A DNA stretch of 64,000 nt, from NCBI GenBank assembly GCA_036245525.1, contig BTPG01000006.1, positions 76,577,227 through 76,641,226 on the forward strand, given 5' to 3'. The notes beneath the pieces are model-generated. The model was not told where the DNA came from. It ran no database searches and saw only the letters and a list, made by a program, of their open reading frames with translations. The position numbers were made by a program, and so were the translations under genes. The DNA comes from Semisulcospira habei. Its lineage: Eukaryota; Mollusca; Gastropoda; Semisulcospiridae. Numbering within the stretch: position 1 is the first letter of the stretch; every line of letters begins with the position of its first letter. Of this stretch, positions 12,601-24,800 are shown in pieces.

Positions 12601-15600
12601 ACTAGCTCTCCTCAGGGCTATTCAGACTGTCAGGCGTTCGCGGCCCTCCGCAGCTCACTCTGGGTCGGCCTCTAAATTTAAAAAAATAAGCGAAATTATA
12701 GAGAAGGTAATATACCACCTCCTGAATCTGGCTTATTACTAGCTTAGTTATTAATTCCTAAACGCCTCTTGCATTAAAAGAGAACCAGCCGCAGCCACTT
12801 TGCTTGGCCGCGCTGAAAATACCTGCAAACTGATAGCGCCGAACTGGATCAGCAATAAAGCATCGCTCACCCAGTCGGCGCAGCATAGAATAGCATGGTA
12901 AGCCTAGCCCCCTAGACTGTGATAATACCGACTTATCGTGCAAATAGCCTAGTCCACTAGACCGTAATAACATTGCCCGGCAGCGCGACCAATTTTCGGT
13001 CACTCTGGCCAGGTGCAATTCCATAGACACTCAAGCCGAGAATATAAGATATTCTACTGATAATAGTTCCAGCGATATGGAGGACATCTTTGGGACGCTA
13101 TCATCGTCCTCCACCCCGGAAACTTCCTCCGGTGAAGAACCTCCAAATCGAAGCCGATCTCCCTTGCGAGAAAGCAAAAAGAAAAAAGAAAAAGAAGACC
13201 AAAACACGGACCCGTGATCTGTCCGAATCACCCCACCGATATCGGCGCGGGGAACAGAGGCTCTCTCCCCCTACCACCTCTTTGGCGACCTCTACCCCCT
13301 GTGACCCCCTAAATAAAACAAATTCTAACTGTTGTAGCCCACTGATAGACACTCTACCCGGTGACCACACACCGTCAATGGTTCAATCTCTGCGGACAAC
13401 TCTGAGTCCTAGCACCACTAAATACGATAATAATGATACTTATAACGTTAGTCCTAGAACTCAACCATCCATCACTGAACAAAATCAGGTGAATGCCTCC
13501 GCCAACTCCTCCGCCAGTATATCCGTCCTCCTAGTGGAGGAGGGTATGGTGGAGAGGACAAGGAGGAGGCAGAAGATCAATTCGAGATGGTCTCTAAGAA
13601 GAAAAAAAAAACCCGCAGAAATCCAAAAAGGAATCAACCCAGAGAGAGAACTGATGGGACCCTATCCGAACCGGTCGCGAGGAGTGGTGCAGGTTCCCTG
13701 TCCGTCTCAGGGACTTGGGGACCGGCGCCACTCTTATCCGCGGCCACGGAACACAACAGCCGCATATTTGCGACGCTGCCGGGGTAGCCCCGTCAGAGAT
13801 CTCTCTGAGACCTATAGGCCACAATCCTGCCCGAACCTCAGGGCACAAGAAAATCTTACCTCAAAAACTAGCGGAATGCTCCATCCCCATGCCAAAAGTA
13901 GTAGGCCGTGTCCATGGCGTCCCCCCTGGCAGAGGATCCCGTGGAGATCGCCTCCTCACTCAAAAATCAGGGCTTCAATGCCACCACGCTCGCCTCACGA
14001 ACCGAGACGGTACGGCCTCGAGGGCCATAAAAGTAGAACTACACGGCCTAACTAGGCTACCTCCCAAAATAAAGATAGGCGCCCTCCTTTGCCCCCTCGA
14101 GCCGTTCGCACCGTCGGCAGCACATTGTGCTAACTGCTGCCGATTGGGGCACACGGCGAGAATATGCAAAACAAAACATGCCATCCGCTGCGGGAGTAGA
14201 AACCACGGCCGTGCGGACTGTCCTGACACGGCAGTGGCCAAATGTATCAACTGCGGTGGGCCACACATTGCTGCATACAAAAAGTGCCCCCAAATCATTC
14301 TCTTTCGCCAAGCGAATAGAATTAGAAATCAAAACTATATCCCTTACGCAGAGCTCAGCTAAATATTAACCAGCGAGCAGCAGCCAAGGAAAATAAGAAT
14401 TTTCTCTCCAATTCTAGACAAGTCTGCCTGGACTAAACTCCCCACTCCATCCAAGCAGGCCTCAATAGCCCCAGGTCCACAAAAAACTCCCACCAAATAA
14501 TCTCGCCCAAAAGCCAGCTCCCCACGCTGCTGCTACTGCTCCCAAACCAAAACCTCCACAGAATAAAATAGTCGAGTCTACTGACCCTCAACCCAATAGC
14601 CCTCCTCCAACCGCTAACCACATCGAATCTTGCCCCCCCCCCCCCCCCCTCTGGGACCTCGAGATTCCCACTGTAGGAAAAGGCTCGGTTATGGCGCGGA
14701 GAACGAGGAGGACAGACCCTCTAAACTTAATCCCCTAAAGATCCAAATGCTGAGAGACATCCAGCAAAACATGGATTCCCTTGTGAAGGCCATGCAATCT
14801 GGTAACTTCCAGACCCTGTTAGAGATCACACTTGGCTTCAATGAGATGATCTTAACTATGCTGATTTTCCTACAAGTAGTACAAGGCTAAATATATAACT
14901 ACCGCGCACGCCTCTCGTCCCGCAAAGAGTCCGAAATAGCTCAGGCGGTTAAACGTCGGAGCAGGAGAGCGAAGGGAATCGCCGGGTCGTGGGTTCGAAT
15001 CCCGTCCCGGCCCCGGTAGCTGGACTCACAATCCAGGGGAAAACTAACGGATTTGTTCGTTGAAAGGTCCTGGTAAATCAAAGTGGCACAGTTGGAGTGC
15101 GCCTGAGTTGATCAGTGTTCAGGTCGTACTCCATAGGCAATAGATTTCCCTGTCCCCCATAACCCGCCCGTCAGGGCCGTCCATGATCACCTCGGTGCTA
15201 TGGACGTTAAACCCGAACTAACCAACCAACCATCTCATCCCGCGCCGATAACCAATCGCTATGCACCGTCTGCCGTGCGCCCCTCGCCAAATAGCGTGGG
15301 GCGCGCGCCAGCCGGTGTCACAACCGTTAGTGTAATACTAAAATAACCGACCTCGACCGCTATTAGCTACGCGTACAGGAATAGATTTTAACCCTCGTCT
15401 TACCCAAGTTCTTTTAATCATGATGTAAATACTACTACCTGATAGCCACTCTTAAAATGTAAATATGGTCCTTTTAAAAGACTTTTATAAATAATTTGGA
15501 TTAAAGCTTTGTACATAGCCTGGTTAGAACAAAAGGACCGTTGTCGTTGCGTTCAAGGGTAACGGAGTGGCCTCTGGCCTCCGAAACCAACTCAGAGATG

Positions 15601-18600
15601 TATTTTACTGGTCGTACGGCTTTGTCCGTCGGCCCTCATAGCTTACTTTTACCTCGACCCCACCCCCACTCCCTCCCCCACTTGCCCCCCTCTTAATAAA
15701 TAGCCAAACCAGCTAGCCCCTCATACTATCATAATAATTAGGGACAATAAGCCAGATTCATGAGCAGAAGCCGAGTCCTCCGGGTGGAGGCGAAGAGCGC
15801 CGTCGGTATCAACGTGGGCCGGCCTCGCGAGAGGGGGCTCCACAAGGCGGGGACGGATGACACTAGCGGAGTCAAGCTCATCGTGGCGGCGCCCTGAAGG
15901 GCGCTGATCCCCGGACACTGACCTGTCCTGAAGACAGCGAGGGTCCCGCTAGCGGCTGGGGGCAGCACCGCGCTGTAGCGCGGAGGAGCGCCGTAAGGCT
16001 CGGGAAGAAGGCCTGCGCTGTAGCGCGGCTGGGTCCCGAGGCTCGCCGACATCTGTCCTGGTCTGTAGACCGGCAGGGTGCCCTCGGTCTCGGGGAGCCG
16101 ACCTGTGCTGTAGCCAGTGTGGGTCCCGCTAAACGCTAGCACCCGTGCTGTCCTGAAGACAGGCCGGGTGCGAGGGGGGGAGAGGGAGCGGCGAAGGGAG
16201 GGTACCGAAAAATGGACCGACGGCCGGTAGTCCGGACGCGCTGGGCAAGGTCTCCACAGCCCCGCGAAGCAGAGGGGGGTGGGGGGGGGGGGGTGGCAAG
16301 GTCGCGGGGACTAAGACAGGCGCGACAAACCGCGCGTGGCGGGAGGCGAGCCCCATGATGACCGAAATCGCCCGCTGAGGGGGCGGGGAGGCCGCCAGTC
16401 GAAGAGGTTCCCGGGAGGCAGACGGACGGTCGCGCCGGTAAAACTCCCACAAGTGCGACCAACGTTCTTCCTTCCACGACGTGCATCTCTCGCGGTCGTG
16501 CGGAGGAGCAAGGAAAATACAAGGTGTGGGAATCCGTCGGCCACTGCCCCCTACACCTGCGGCAAATACGTAACCGAATATTTGGGGAAAAAAACCAGAG
16601 CGCATGAGGCAACAGCACGTGGCCCGTCGATCCGGTTCCGTTTTTAGTTGGGTCGGCTGTGAAACGAACCAGCCTCTATCCGAGGAATGCGAAGGCCGGT
16701 CAAGAACCAGGCCGGCCGAGGAATTCCTCGATACCTTACCTAGTCATATTCAAAGCGACGGAAGGCAAAGGCAGCCGCACAGTACGGACCAAAGTCGCCA
16801 CGTTGAGAAAAAAAAACCAACGCAGATGGGGCAGGTACTGAGTCCGTAAGCAAGCACAGGTAAGTCCAAGGGAGAGCACCAGAAAAACCCACGTAATCCC
16901 AAGCAAGCACACTGAAGGCACAAGAAGGCACAAGTATCCAAGGAGTACAATGGTATCCTAGGTTATCCAAGGCTGAGCACGAGTAGGAAATACCCTACCC
17001 CTACGAAGCTACGCGTTCGACTGGCGTGACACCCGGCACACTTGCCCGGATGGGGAGGGAAGGGAGGCTACTCGGGGTGTCTTGGTAACGGCGACCTAGA
17101 GTCGCCTCCCTGGTTGTGTAATATACTCAACAGATTCTTAGGCTGAACTCGTTAAGGTAAGTGTATCTTAAATATAGTAATGCCATCGGTAATGTATTTT
17201 GAGAAAAACAAATGTGTGTTTCACGTGAACATGAACATTTCATGTATATCATGTAAGCATGGGGGGGGGGGGGGGGGGGGGGGGGTGTTTGACTCGCAGC
17301 GGCGTTTTCAGCAAATTTTCAATCGGGATACAACATTCACATAATGTGCTTTATTAGTATTATCATTATTATTACTATCAGAATAATATATGAAACAGGT
17401 GCAATAAGTACAAAGCTGAGGAGATGGGAGAAAAATGGTAAATAATTAAATAGCAGTGCTACTTACAGGACTACCCTAATCTGCAGAGTCCTGATACATT
17501 ACAAATGTACAAACGTACAGAGAGACCAAGAATAGTTCAAGGGTGGTTCCAGAACAGCATGGTGCCTAAAAGTGCTAAACTGTTTTCAGTGGCACCACCC
17601 CTGAAATGTCATGCTGCAAACATAACCAAAATTAGCAAATTTGACACTAGGGCCCAATGCATTACATCGATTAATTTTTTTAAGTTTGTAGTTACCAGGG
17701 TTTGTGCAGGCACCGTCTCGTAGAAGGACGTCATCGAATGCTATGTCACCGAGTGGTCCTCGTCCTCTGACAGCTTCAAAGACAATCTGTGATAATAGAT
17801 GATGACAGACATTTCACTATTAAATTACTATTATACTTTATATACTGATCAACGAAAGAAACGCAAAATTCGAGTGTATATTGTATTTGTATGATAAACC
17901 CACAAAAAATACAAGTTACACTATTTTTGATAGCCAGTGTACGAGCAACAACATGTAAGCATGCAGTCACCGTACTGTAGTAACCGTGTTACCCTCCCTG
18001 TGCACGAGGCACCCGTATTGGTTAGGACGCACGGCGTATGCTTTCCACACACGTGCATACACTGCAGAGTGATGTTGGGTCATGAACTGTGTTCAGCAAT
18101 GCAAGGCACTAAAAAATCAGCAGTGTTAGCCATCTGTCACTTTTGTCGTTGCCACATCAACCATGCCAAGACTTAGTGCTCACCAACGAGAACGAGCTCT
18201 TGGTCGTTTGGAAGCCGGAGAAGATCCACAAGCTGTGGCAGTGGCCTTTAGATGTCACATTTCGACCATTTACAGGCTCCAGCAACGCTATCATGCCAAC
18301 GGGTCTTCTGCTGACGCTCCCCCAAGCGGACGACCACGTGTGACAACTCCACAGCAAGACCGCCACATTTTCCGGGCTCACGTGCGAAATCGCTTTCAGC
18401 CGGCTGAGGAAACAGCAAGAGAAGTTATCGGCAACCACCAGGCACCCATCAGTGGCCAGACAGTGCGCGACGAAGACTAGAGGAGCATAATCTGCACAAC
18501 CCCCGTCCAGCCCATGGACCTTTTTTTACTGACCGTCATCGCCGTGCACGCCTAAAGTGGTCACGAGCACAGGTCGACTGGACCTGGCGACAGTGGCAGA

Positions 18601-21600
18601 ACGTCCTGTTCACGGATGAGAGCCGCTACTGCATCAGCCATACAGATGGGTGCATAAGAGTGTGGCGGAGAAGGGGTGAACGCTATGCTGATGGCTGTGT
18701 GCTGGAGAACAATGCCTGGGGCGGGCCAAGCATAATGATTTGGGGGTGGGATTACCCTGAACCAGACAGTAGGACCGGTGTTCTTCTGTAGACTCGTACC
18801 AGATCGCGGAAATGGCATCACAGCTCAGCGCTACATTGACCACGGGGCGGTCCGTGGCGCAGCGGTTAAGGCGCCTGCCACCAATGCCAAAGGTGCGCGG
18901 TTCGATACCGGGTTCCGGCGTTGGACTTTTCTCCTCTGGTAAGTGTCACCGTTAATTCGGGCGGACCGTCGGGGGTTCTTTCTCCGGGTACTCCGGTTCT
19001 TCCACCCCCCCACTTTGGTACCGGTCTCAGGCCACTTTACAAATTTCAAATACAAGCGATCAAAAATCTCTGTAACTTCAGTAGCTGACTGGCCCTTCGT
19101 TTGTCTTGTACTGTGTTTGTCTTAAATGGCGTAAATCCGTGTCTGTTTCGTGAGTGTGTGTGTTGGGTTTCAGGCGCGGCGCTTTGAGTCGATTTCCCCA
19201 AAATTGAGAAAAAGCGCCTATATAATAACGGTATTATTATTATTATTATTATTTACCACGTACTACACCCATATGTTTTGCTATTTTCTCAGGGACGCAG
19301 AAACTTCATCTTGCAGCAAGATAATGCGCATACACACACTACACGTATCACCCAGCACTTCTTGCAGCAGCACAACATCCCAGTCATGCCCTGGCCTGTC
19401 CTCAGCCCGGACCTCAATCCCATCGAACATCTCTGGGACCAACTGCAAAGGGAGGTCATCACTGTACGCCCCAGACCAACGACAGCCGCAGAACTGGAGA
19501 ATACCATTGTCTAGGCCTGGAACAACATCAAAAAGGCAGCTGTCAACCGCCTGATGCACTCTATGCGCCGACGCTGCCAAGCCGTCATCAACGCCAATGG
19601 GGGTCACACGCCATATTGACGTTTTGTTGTGTCATGCTTGCTCCAAATACAGAATAAACTTCCACACGGATTACGCTGGTGTCCATGATTTCATTCCTAA
19701 AGTGTCGAAAACATCTGTTGTATGGTTTGGCCAAAATCGAACTTACAAATGTTTGATTAAATGTGATTTGAAGGGGCTACTTCGCGCGTTTCTTTTGTTG
19801 ATCAGTATAGCTATATATTAATCCTTTTCATCCTGATACGCCCATTGCTTGAAATAATTTGTCTGATAGTTCAAGGGTGGTGCCAGTATAGCTTGGCGCC
19901 TCTGGTACCAAGCTATTCTGACACCATGTGCACCGTTGAACTAAAGCAGTTGATCTATCACCTAATTAGTAATGTAGTCTTCATAGGACAATATGCAAAT
20001 TTAGCAAAATCAGCCTCAGGATGTAATGGGCTAAATGCTGCAACCTGAAACAGTCAGTGAGTCAAGCACCCAGCTAGAAAATGCCATACAACCAAAGTCA
20101 GGCAGTTGGCCTATGAACACTGCGCTGTGCAGGCTACCGACATCAGCTGCATAATCCTGGGGCGGATCAGTTACTTATATGAGGGTGGTTTCAACTTTTT
20201 CGTTCGGGACATTTACCTAGAGACAATGAGCAGAGTTTGCTTCACATTGGGATCGGGGCCAACCGGGGGAGGGGGGGGGGAGGGGATGGGGGGGGCCGCC
20301 CGGGGTGTGTGTGTGTGTGTGGGGGGGGGGGTGGGGGTGGGGGGGGGGGAGGCGGGGAGGGTGTAGACAATTCAAGCGTGTACGTGTGACGAACTATTAT
20401 ACCTTCTCACAATGGGGGAGGGGGGGGGGGAGGAGGAAAGGAGGGTCGGGTCTCTGTTTTCTGTCACTTTCAGTTTTACTCATTCAATTTATCACATTCA
20501 CGTGTACAAGTGTACGCTACTTTCAAATCGATTTTTTTCCAGCAAAAAACAACAACCGACGATGGAGGGTTGAGGGTGATTACATATTGATAGCAGTGTT
20601 ATATTAAATAATACAGTTATTCTGAGGAATACATTTAAAACAAGCCTTCGACTTCAGCCGCGCCATGAACCGAAACTAGTACTTGGATTTGCCGACATCT
20701 TGAATAACGGTAACAAGGAGTCGTTTCCCTCAAAATCTTCAAGTCTCTTACCCAGGCGTTACAAAATTGAGTATGTAATGTCATAGTTCATTTCTGTAAA
20801 CTTTTTCATTTCAGAACAATAGCATATGTTGAATATGAATATATGTTTCGAAGGCTGTTTCATCATTTCAGTCGGGAAATGCCGCCACTATAATAGTCAA
20901 ACTGAGACAATACAGTCTTTGATGTAGTACATGCCGGTATTCTAGCTGTCACCCTAATACTGAGTTGAACCTCCCGCTATCAAGCCTCAATGCCAGTGCA
21001 CCAGTTTGTAAACAATAACAAAAACAAAAATATCATTTTACATACTGCAACCATTAACAGCACACTAAGTCATTTCAGTTTAAAACTGAAAGTGACAGTG
21101 ACGGCACAGCCGAGTGCAACTTGACTTGTCGGTATGATAATGTATTCGATGGGGATCTTATGCCGAGTCGTGAACTACTCAGCTGAACCATCTGCTGGCT
21201 TTGTATTTATTTATTTATTCCAGATACAATATTTGTTTTCGTCTGGCGGCGGAAATAACCAAGGAAATAAACACAGGCCTCACATAAGATCAGGCGGCTT
21301 TTCAAGAAAACTCATGCGCATGTATTGACTATCGACTTAGGGCTGGGCAGCGGAGCGCCTGTACATACATCACAGTGCCCTTTTCACAAAGCATTACTGA
21401 ACGGCGTATTCAGCCGGTTTCCGCGACTGAGGTGGTCCGGCAGTTCAGTGGCTCCCACAAGTTCGGGCCTTGCCATACCACTCTGATTGACCATCACATA
21501 AATCCTGAGACTTAACTTCAGTGTTCAAGTTGTCAAATGATTGTGACTGAGGTGTCCTATGAAGGCTACTATACTGTTCAGGAGATAGATCGACCATAAT

Positions 21601-21827
21601 AGCACAAGGGTGGTGCCAGAACTGACATCTTGGCGCTAACGGGTGCCAAGATGTTCTGGCACCATCCTTGAACTATGATGTTCACATTTATCTCGTAAGT
21701 TACAATCCCCCTTCCCCCCCCCCCCCGCCCCCCCCCCCCTCCCCCCCGCCCCCCCCCCCCAAGAAAATAAATAAGACGGTAAATAAATAAAAATAAAATC
21801 TCTCCATGCCCCCCCCACACACACACA

Positions 21828-21885
<58 letters not shown>

Positions 21886-24800
21886 GAGTAACTGAATCCT
21901 CTCCTCTCTGGACGTCAATCTGCGGCTATGGTTTCAAACTCAGGGTTTTATTTCAAAGGTCAATGGCAATGAGGGGTTCCGAGATAAAGTTTGCATAGCC
22001 CCTTCACTGACTTGCCGAGAAAAAACATTAACATCACCCAACTGCAAGAGGTGTAGATCCTAATGACTGCCCCCGCAGTTGCGCGGGCTCAGTATATGCC
22101 TCTTGCTGACACCACAGTGTATCCATGTTACCATATGGTCTTTGACAGTGACTGACGACCAGGATGGTTTCAACGTTGACAATGCGACCACTTGCAGTTA
22201 GAGGGATAAAGTAAATTTACTCGGTGAGAAAGTAAAGCTCGCGACCGATCAGCCAACCAACCTGATACTGTCCGTATCGAGGGATGGTGATTTGCGCAGT
22301 TTGCCAGTTCTGCCCTTGGTTCCCTGTCAGCGTGAACTGTGATGGCCCTAGGCTGTTGCCGTTCTTGACGTAGACGTTGAAAGTGCCCATGTCAGCGCCG
22401 TACATGTTGTACCAGAACTCCAAGCATTTGATGCCGGTGTCTGGGTACATTGGGGACAGGAGGCGGGCTTTGGCGTTGGGTGATTGGTTGTCCGCTTCCA
22501 TGTACATGTAGTAACCTGGAAAACAAAATTGAATACCGGTGGATGAGTTTATTCGTCAGTTGATTCAATCATTGCCGACGCAGGCTGATCGTATTTCCTT
22601 CAGCAAAATGGAGGACGTGAAGATTTTTTAAAAAACTATAAAAAAAATAGTGCTACCTGTGTGACAGAACAAAAATTTGTTCTTTCCATATTGGGCCTGG
22701 CTCGAAATACACAGTATACACGTTCAGTGGAACCTGTTCAGTTTGAGCAACCCCACCATTGTTTACGAGAAAAGAAGTGGTCTTAAAATGGCGGGTGCTC
22801 TCTGTCGCGAAGTCTTGCAGGGCAACAAATGTCACCCGTCATTAACTCTTATTTGAACTCCCATAACCAAATGACTTTCATTCTATAGAATGGAAGTCAT
22901 TTAGTTTTGGGAGTTTAAAAGTTAAAGACCATGGGTTTAGGTGGCTACAAACGCCTAAGCGATAGTCTTTAATGACAGGTGAGCTCTCACAAGGGTGCTC
23001 GTTTTGCTGTTTAGTGACCGCACCCGGCGTAGGGGATAGTCTGGTGTGTTACACTGAGTTGTGCTATGATTGAGAGCAACTGAGATCCATTTTTGGCCTC
23101 GGGCAGGCAGCAACCGCCAACACTGTAATCTATACCACACCACCGTAACCACCACTACCACAACCACTACCACCACTGAACAACATCCCCACCACCAAAC
23201 AACCAACGTACCAAAGGGCGTGCCAGTAGTGTGGTCAGTGCTAGGCCCGGTGTTGGCTGAGCGCGTGGGCCCCTTCTGACGGGTGAAGTCAAAGTTGTCT
23301 GTGGCATGGTCCTGCTGGAACCCACACAGGTCTGACAACTCGAAGTCACAGCCAGCAGCCAAGGGACGGGCCGTTACGCCAAGCCCCGTGGTGGGCATGA
23401 TTGTCACTGGAGATGGACAGACAGACTATATGGTAATAAATCCCAGCAACGAAAACACACAATTAGAAAGGACAAATACAACACAATACAGTGTACTGTA
23501 ATTGTACTTTCTAAGCGCGCTTCTTTTTTTCAGTGTTAGGAATTTCTTTGCATTTTAGTACACGCTTAGTTGCACCTTTTTGGTCTGGATTTACAATAGA
23601 CGTTAACCCTTTTAGCCCCAAGGTCCCATTTCTCAAATTTGGGAGGTGTTGCCTAATGACTGTACCAGTTGCAGGTGATGGATTGCCCATGATAATTCAA
23701 GGGTAGTGCCAGATTAGCTTGGCGCCTGAAGGCGCCAAGCTAATCTGGCACTACCTTGAATTATCATGCTCAATCCATCTCCTGCAGTAGGGACTCGGGG
23801 CTAAATGTGTTAAAAATCACAGACCTGAGGTTTGGTATGACCAATGTACACGAACATAATAATACTGACTATATATATACAAACTGTGCTAACCGCTTAT
23901 GCACGACTTATCATCTTTTAGGTGCAAAAGACCATTTATCAAATCACAAATCCAGTATCAATGACTACAGACAGCTCGGACATGGCACACATGGGGAGGA
24001 TCTGAAAAGGAAAATAAAGATGAAAGGACCAAATATAGACAGAAAAATACAACATACAAGCACCAGAAACTACTGACTACCAATAGACTATAAAGTATAA
24101 AACGCATTCATGATTACAAACAAGAAAAGTGGGTTTTTTATGCACGACATATGGACGTAGCCTCTTTAGCCCCAAGCCCGCATTCCCCAGGTGAAGCGTC
24201 GCCTAACGACTACGTAGCCTACCAGTTGCAGGAGAAGGATCGACCATGATAATTCACGGGTAGTGCCAGATTAGCTTGGCGCCATCAGGCGCCAAGCTCT
24301 GGCACTACCCATGAATTATCATGGTCGATTCATCTCTTGTTGTATGTGGGAATAATTGGGTTAAGTGAGAAAATCATTAGCAAAAAGGCAAAACTTCTTC
24401 AGTCAGGTCCGACATTTTAAGAAAGCAAGAGAAGAGGGGGGGGGGGGGCATTATAGGATTAAGCATTAACTCCTTCGCTGCCAGTGATCACGGATTTCGC
24501 GTCAGAAACCACGCACACTGATCGACATTCGCGTAAAGAAAACAAACTGAATATAGGGCCAGACATATGTATAAATAACTTATAGGAGGAACAAGAGACA
24601 TCAATCGTTCATGAGCCCCCGCGACTGCTGGTGTGTGTGTGTGTGTGGGTGAGGGGGGGGGGGAGTCAGGGGGGGAGGGGGGGGGGGGTCATGAGGATTC
24701 GTGTCTCTTGCAGGGGGTTAGCGTTCGCCTTGCTCCGGTAGTTAAGGGGTTAATTTATACTGACATACCCGAAGCCGCGCACGGTCCGTTTGTGTAGGAG

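Larger units (their letters stand above)
12256..15761 (+). mobile_element. I-like non-LTR element with ORF1 but no ORF2 (9-bp duplication GAGCAGAAG)
   Basis: A plus-strand insertion is flanked by GAGCAGAAG at 12247-12255 and 15762-15770, and the DIRS sequence joins cleanly across it. It has a ~0.8 kb leader, a broken ORF1 with CCHC knuckles (13077-14890), a SINE inserted at 14924-15232, and a ~0.5 kb 3' region ending ATAATAATTAGGG. There is no endonuclease or RT reading frame between ORF1 and the 3' end. This is therefore an ORF2-deleted copy that still had proper ends when inserted, or it lost ORF2 afterwards. Confidence 0.75.
11515..16618 (-). pseudogene. Gag-like region of the DIRS-like element (in two blocks)
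   Basis: The blocks are 15771-16618 and 11515-12255, separated by the I-like element. Both read on the minus strand into Pro/Arg/Ser-rich protein with repeated short motifs (RPGQ, YSTGRLP, YSAGLLP), preceding RT in the expected gag position. No zinc knuckle is visible. The frame is interrupted several times, so the exact start is uncertain. The assignment rests on position, strand and composition rather than a recognised domain. Confidence 0.45.
5740..17205 (-). mobile_element. DIRS-like tyrosine-recombinase-type retrotransposon, ~11.5 kb with nested insertions
   Basis: The element is bounded by ~185-bp inverted terminal repeats (5750-5935 and 17013-17199). Next to the left one is a short block (5980-6078) complementary to both termini, the arrangement known for DIRS elements. 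Minus-strand coding remnants run from right to left: a Pro/Arg-rich gag-like region, then DIRS-type RT and RNase H. No tyrosine recombinase domain could be found; its expected place is taken by GC-rich tandem repeats. It is interrupted by an I-like LINE (12256-15761, with a SINE inside), an L2-like LINE end (10979-11514) and a solo LTR (8430-10191). It lies in the intron between MAM exons 7 and 8. Confidence 0.83.
17843..19807 (+). mobile_element. Tc1-like DNA transposon interrupted by a SINE
   Basis: The inverted ends TACTGATCAACGAAAGAAAC and GTTTCTTTTGTTGATCAGTA are bounded by TA on both sides (17841-17842 and 19808-19809). Inside is a broken Tc1-type transposase gene and a 410-bp SINE. Removing the SINE gives about 1.55 kb, a normal Tc1 length. 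A second, truncated copy of the same 5' end lies at 36410-36592. Confidence 0.9.

Noticed and set aside
13101..13370. Minus-strand frame opposite the I-like ORF1
   Set aside because: It is antisense to the better supported ORF1 and has a low-complexity Phe/Leu run from the A-rich stretch.
14924..15010. A tRNA gene
   Set aside because: A and B boxes are present, but the head has extra bases, does not form a clean cloverleaf, continues into a SINE body and is flanked by a target duplication.
18845..18920. A tRNA gene on the plus strand
   Set aside because: This is the tRNA-like head of the SINE inserted in the Tc1 transposase, followed by a SINE body and ATT tail.
21578..21883. Cys/Val-rich frames on the minus strand
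   Set aside because: Products of (CA)n and poly-C tracts.
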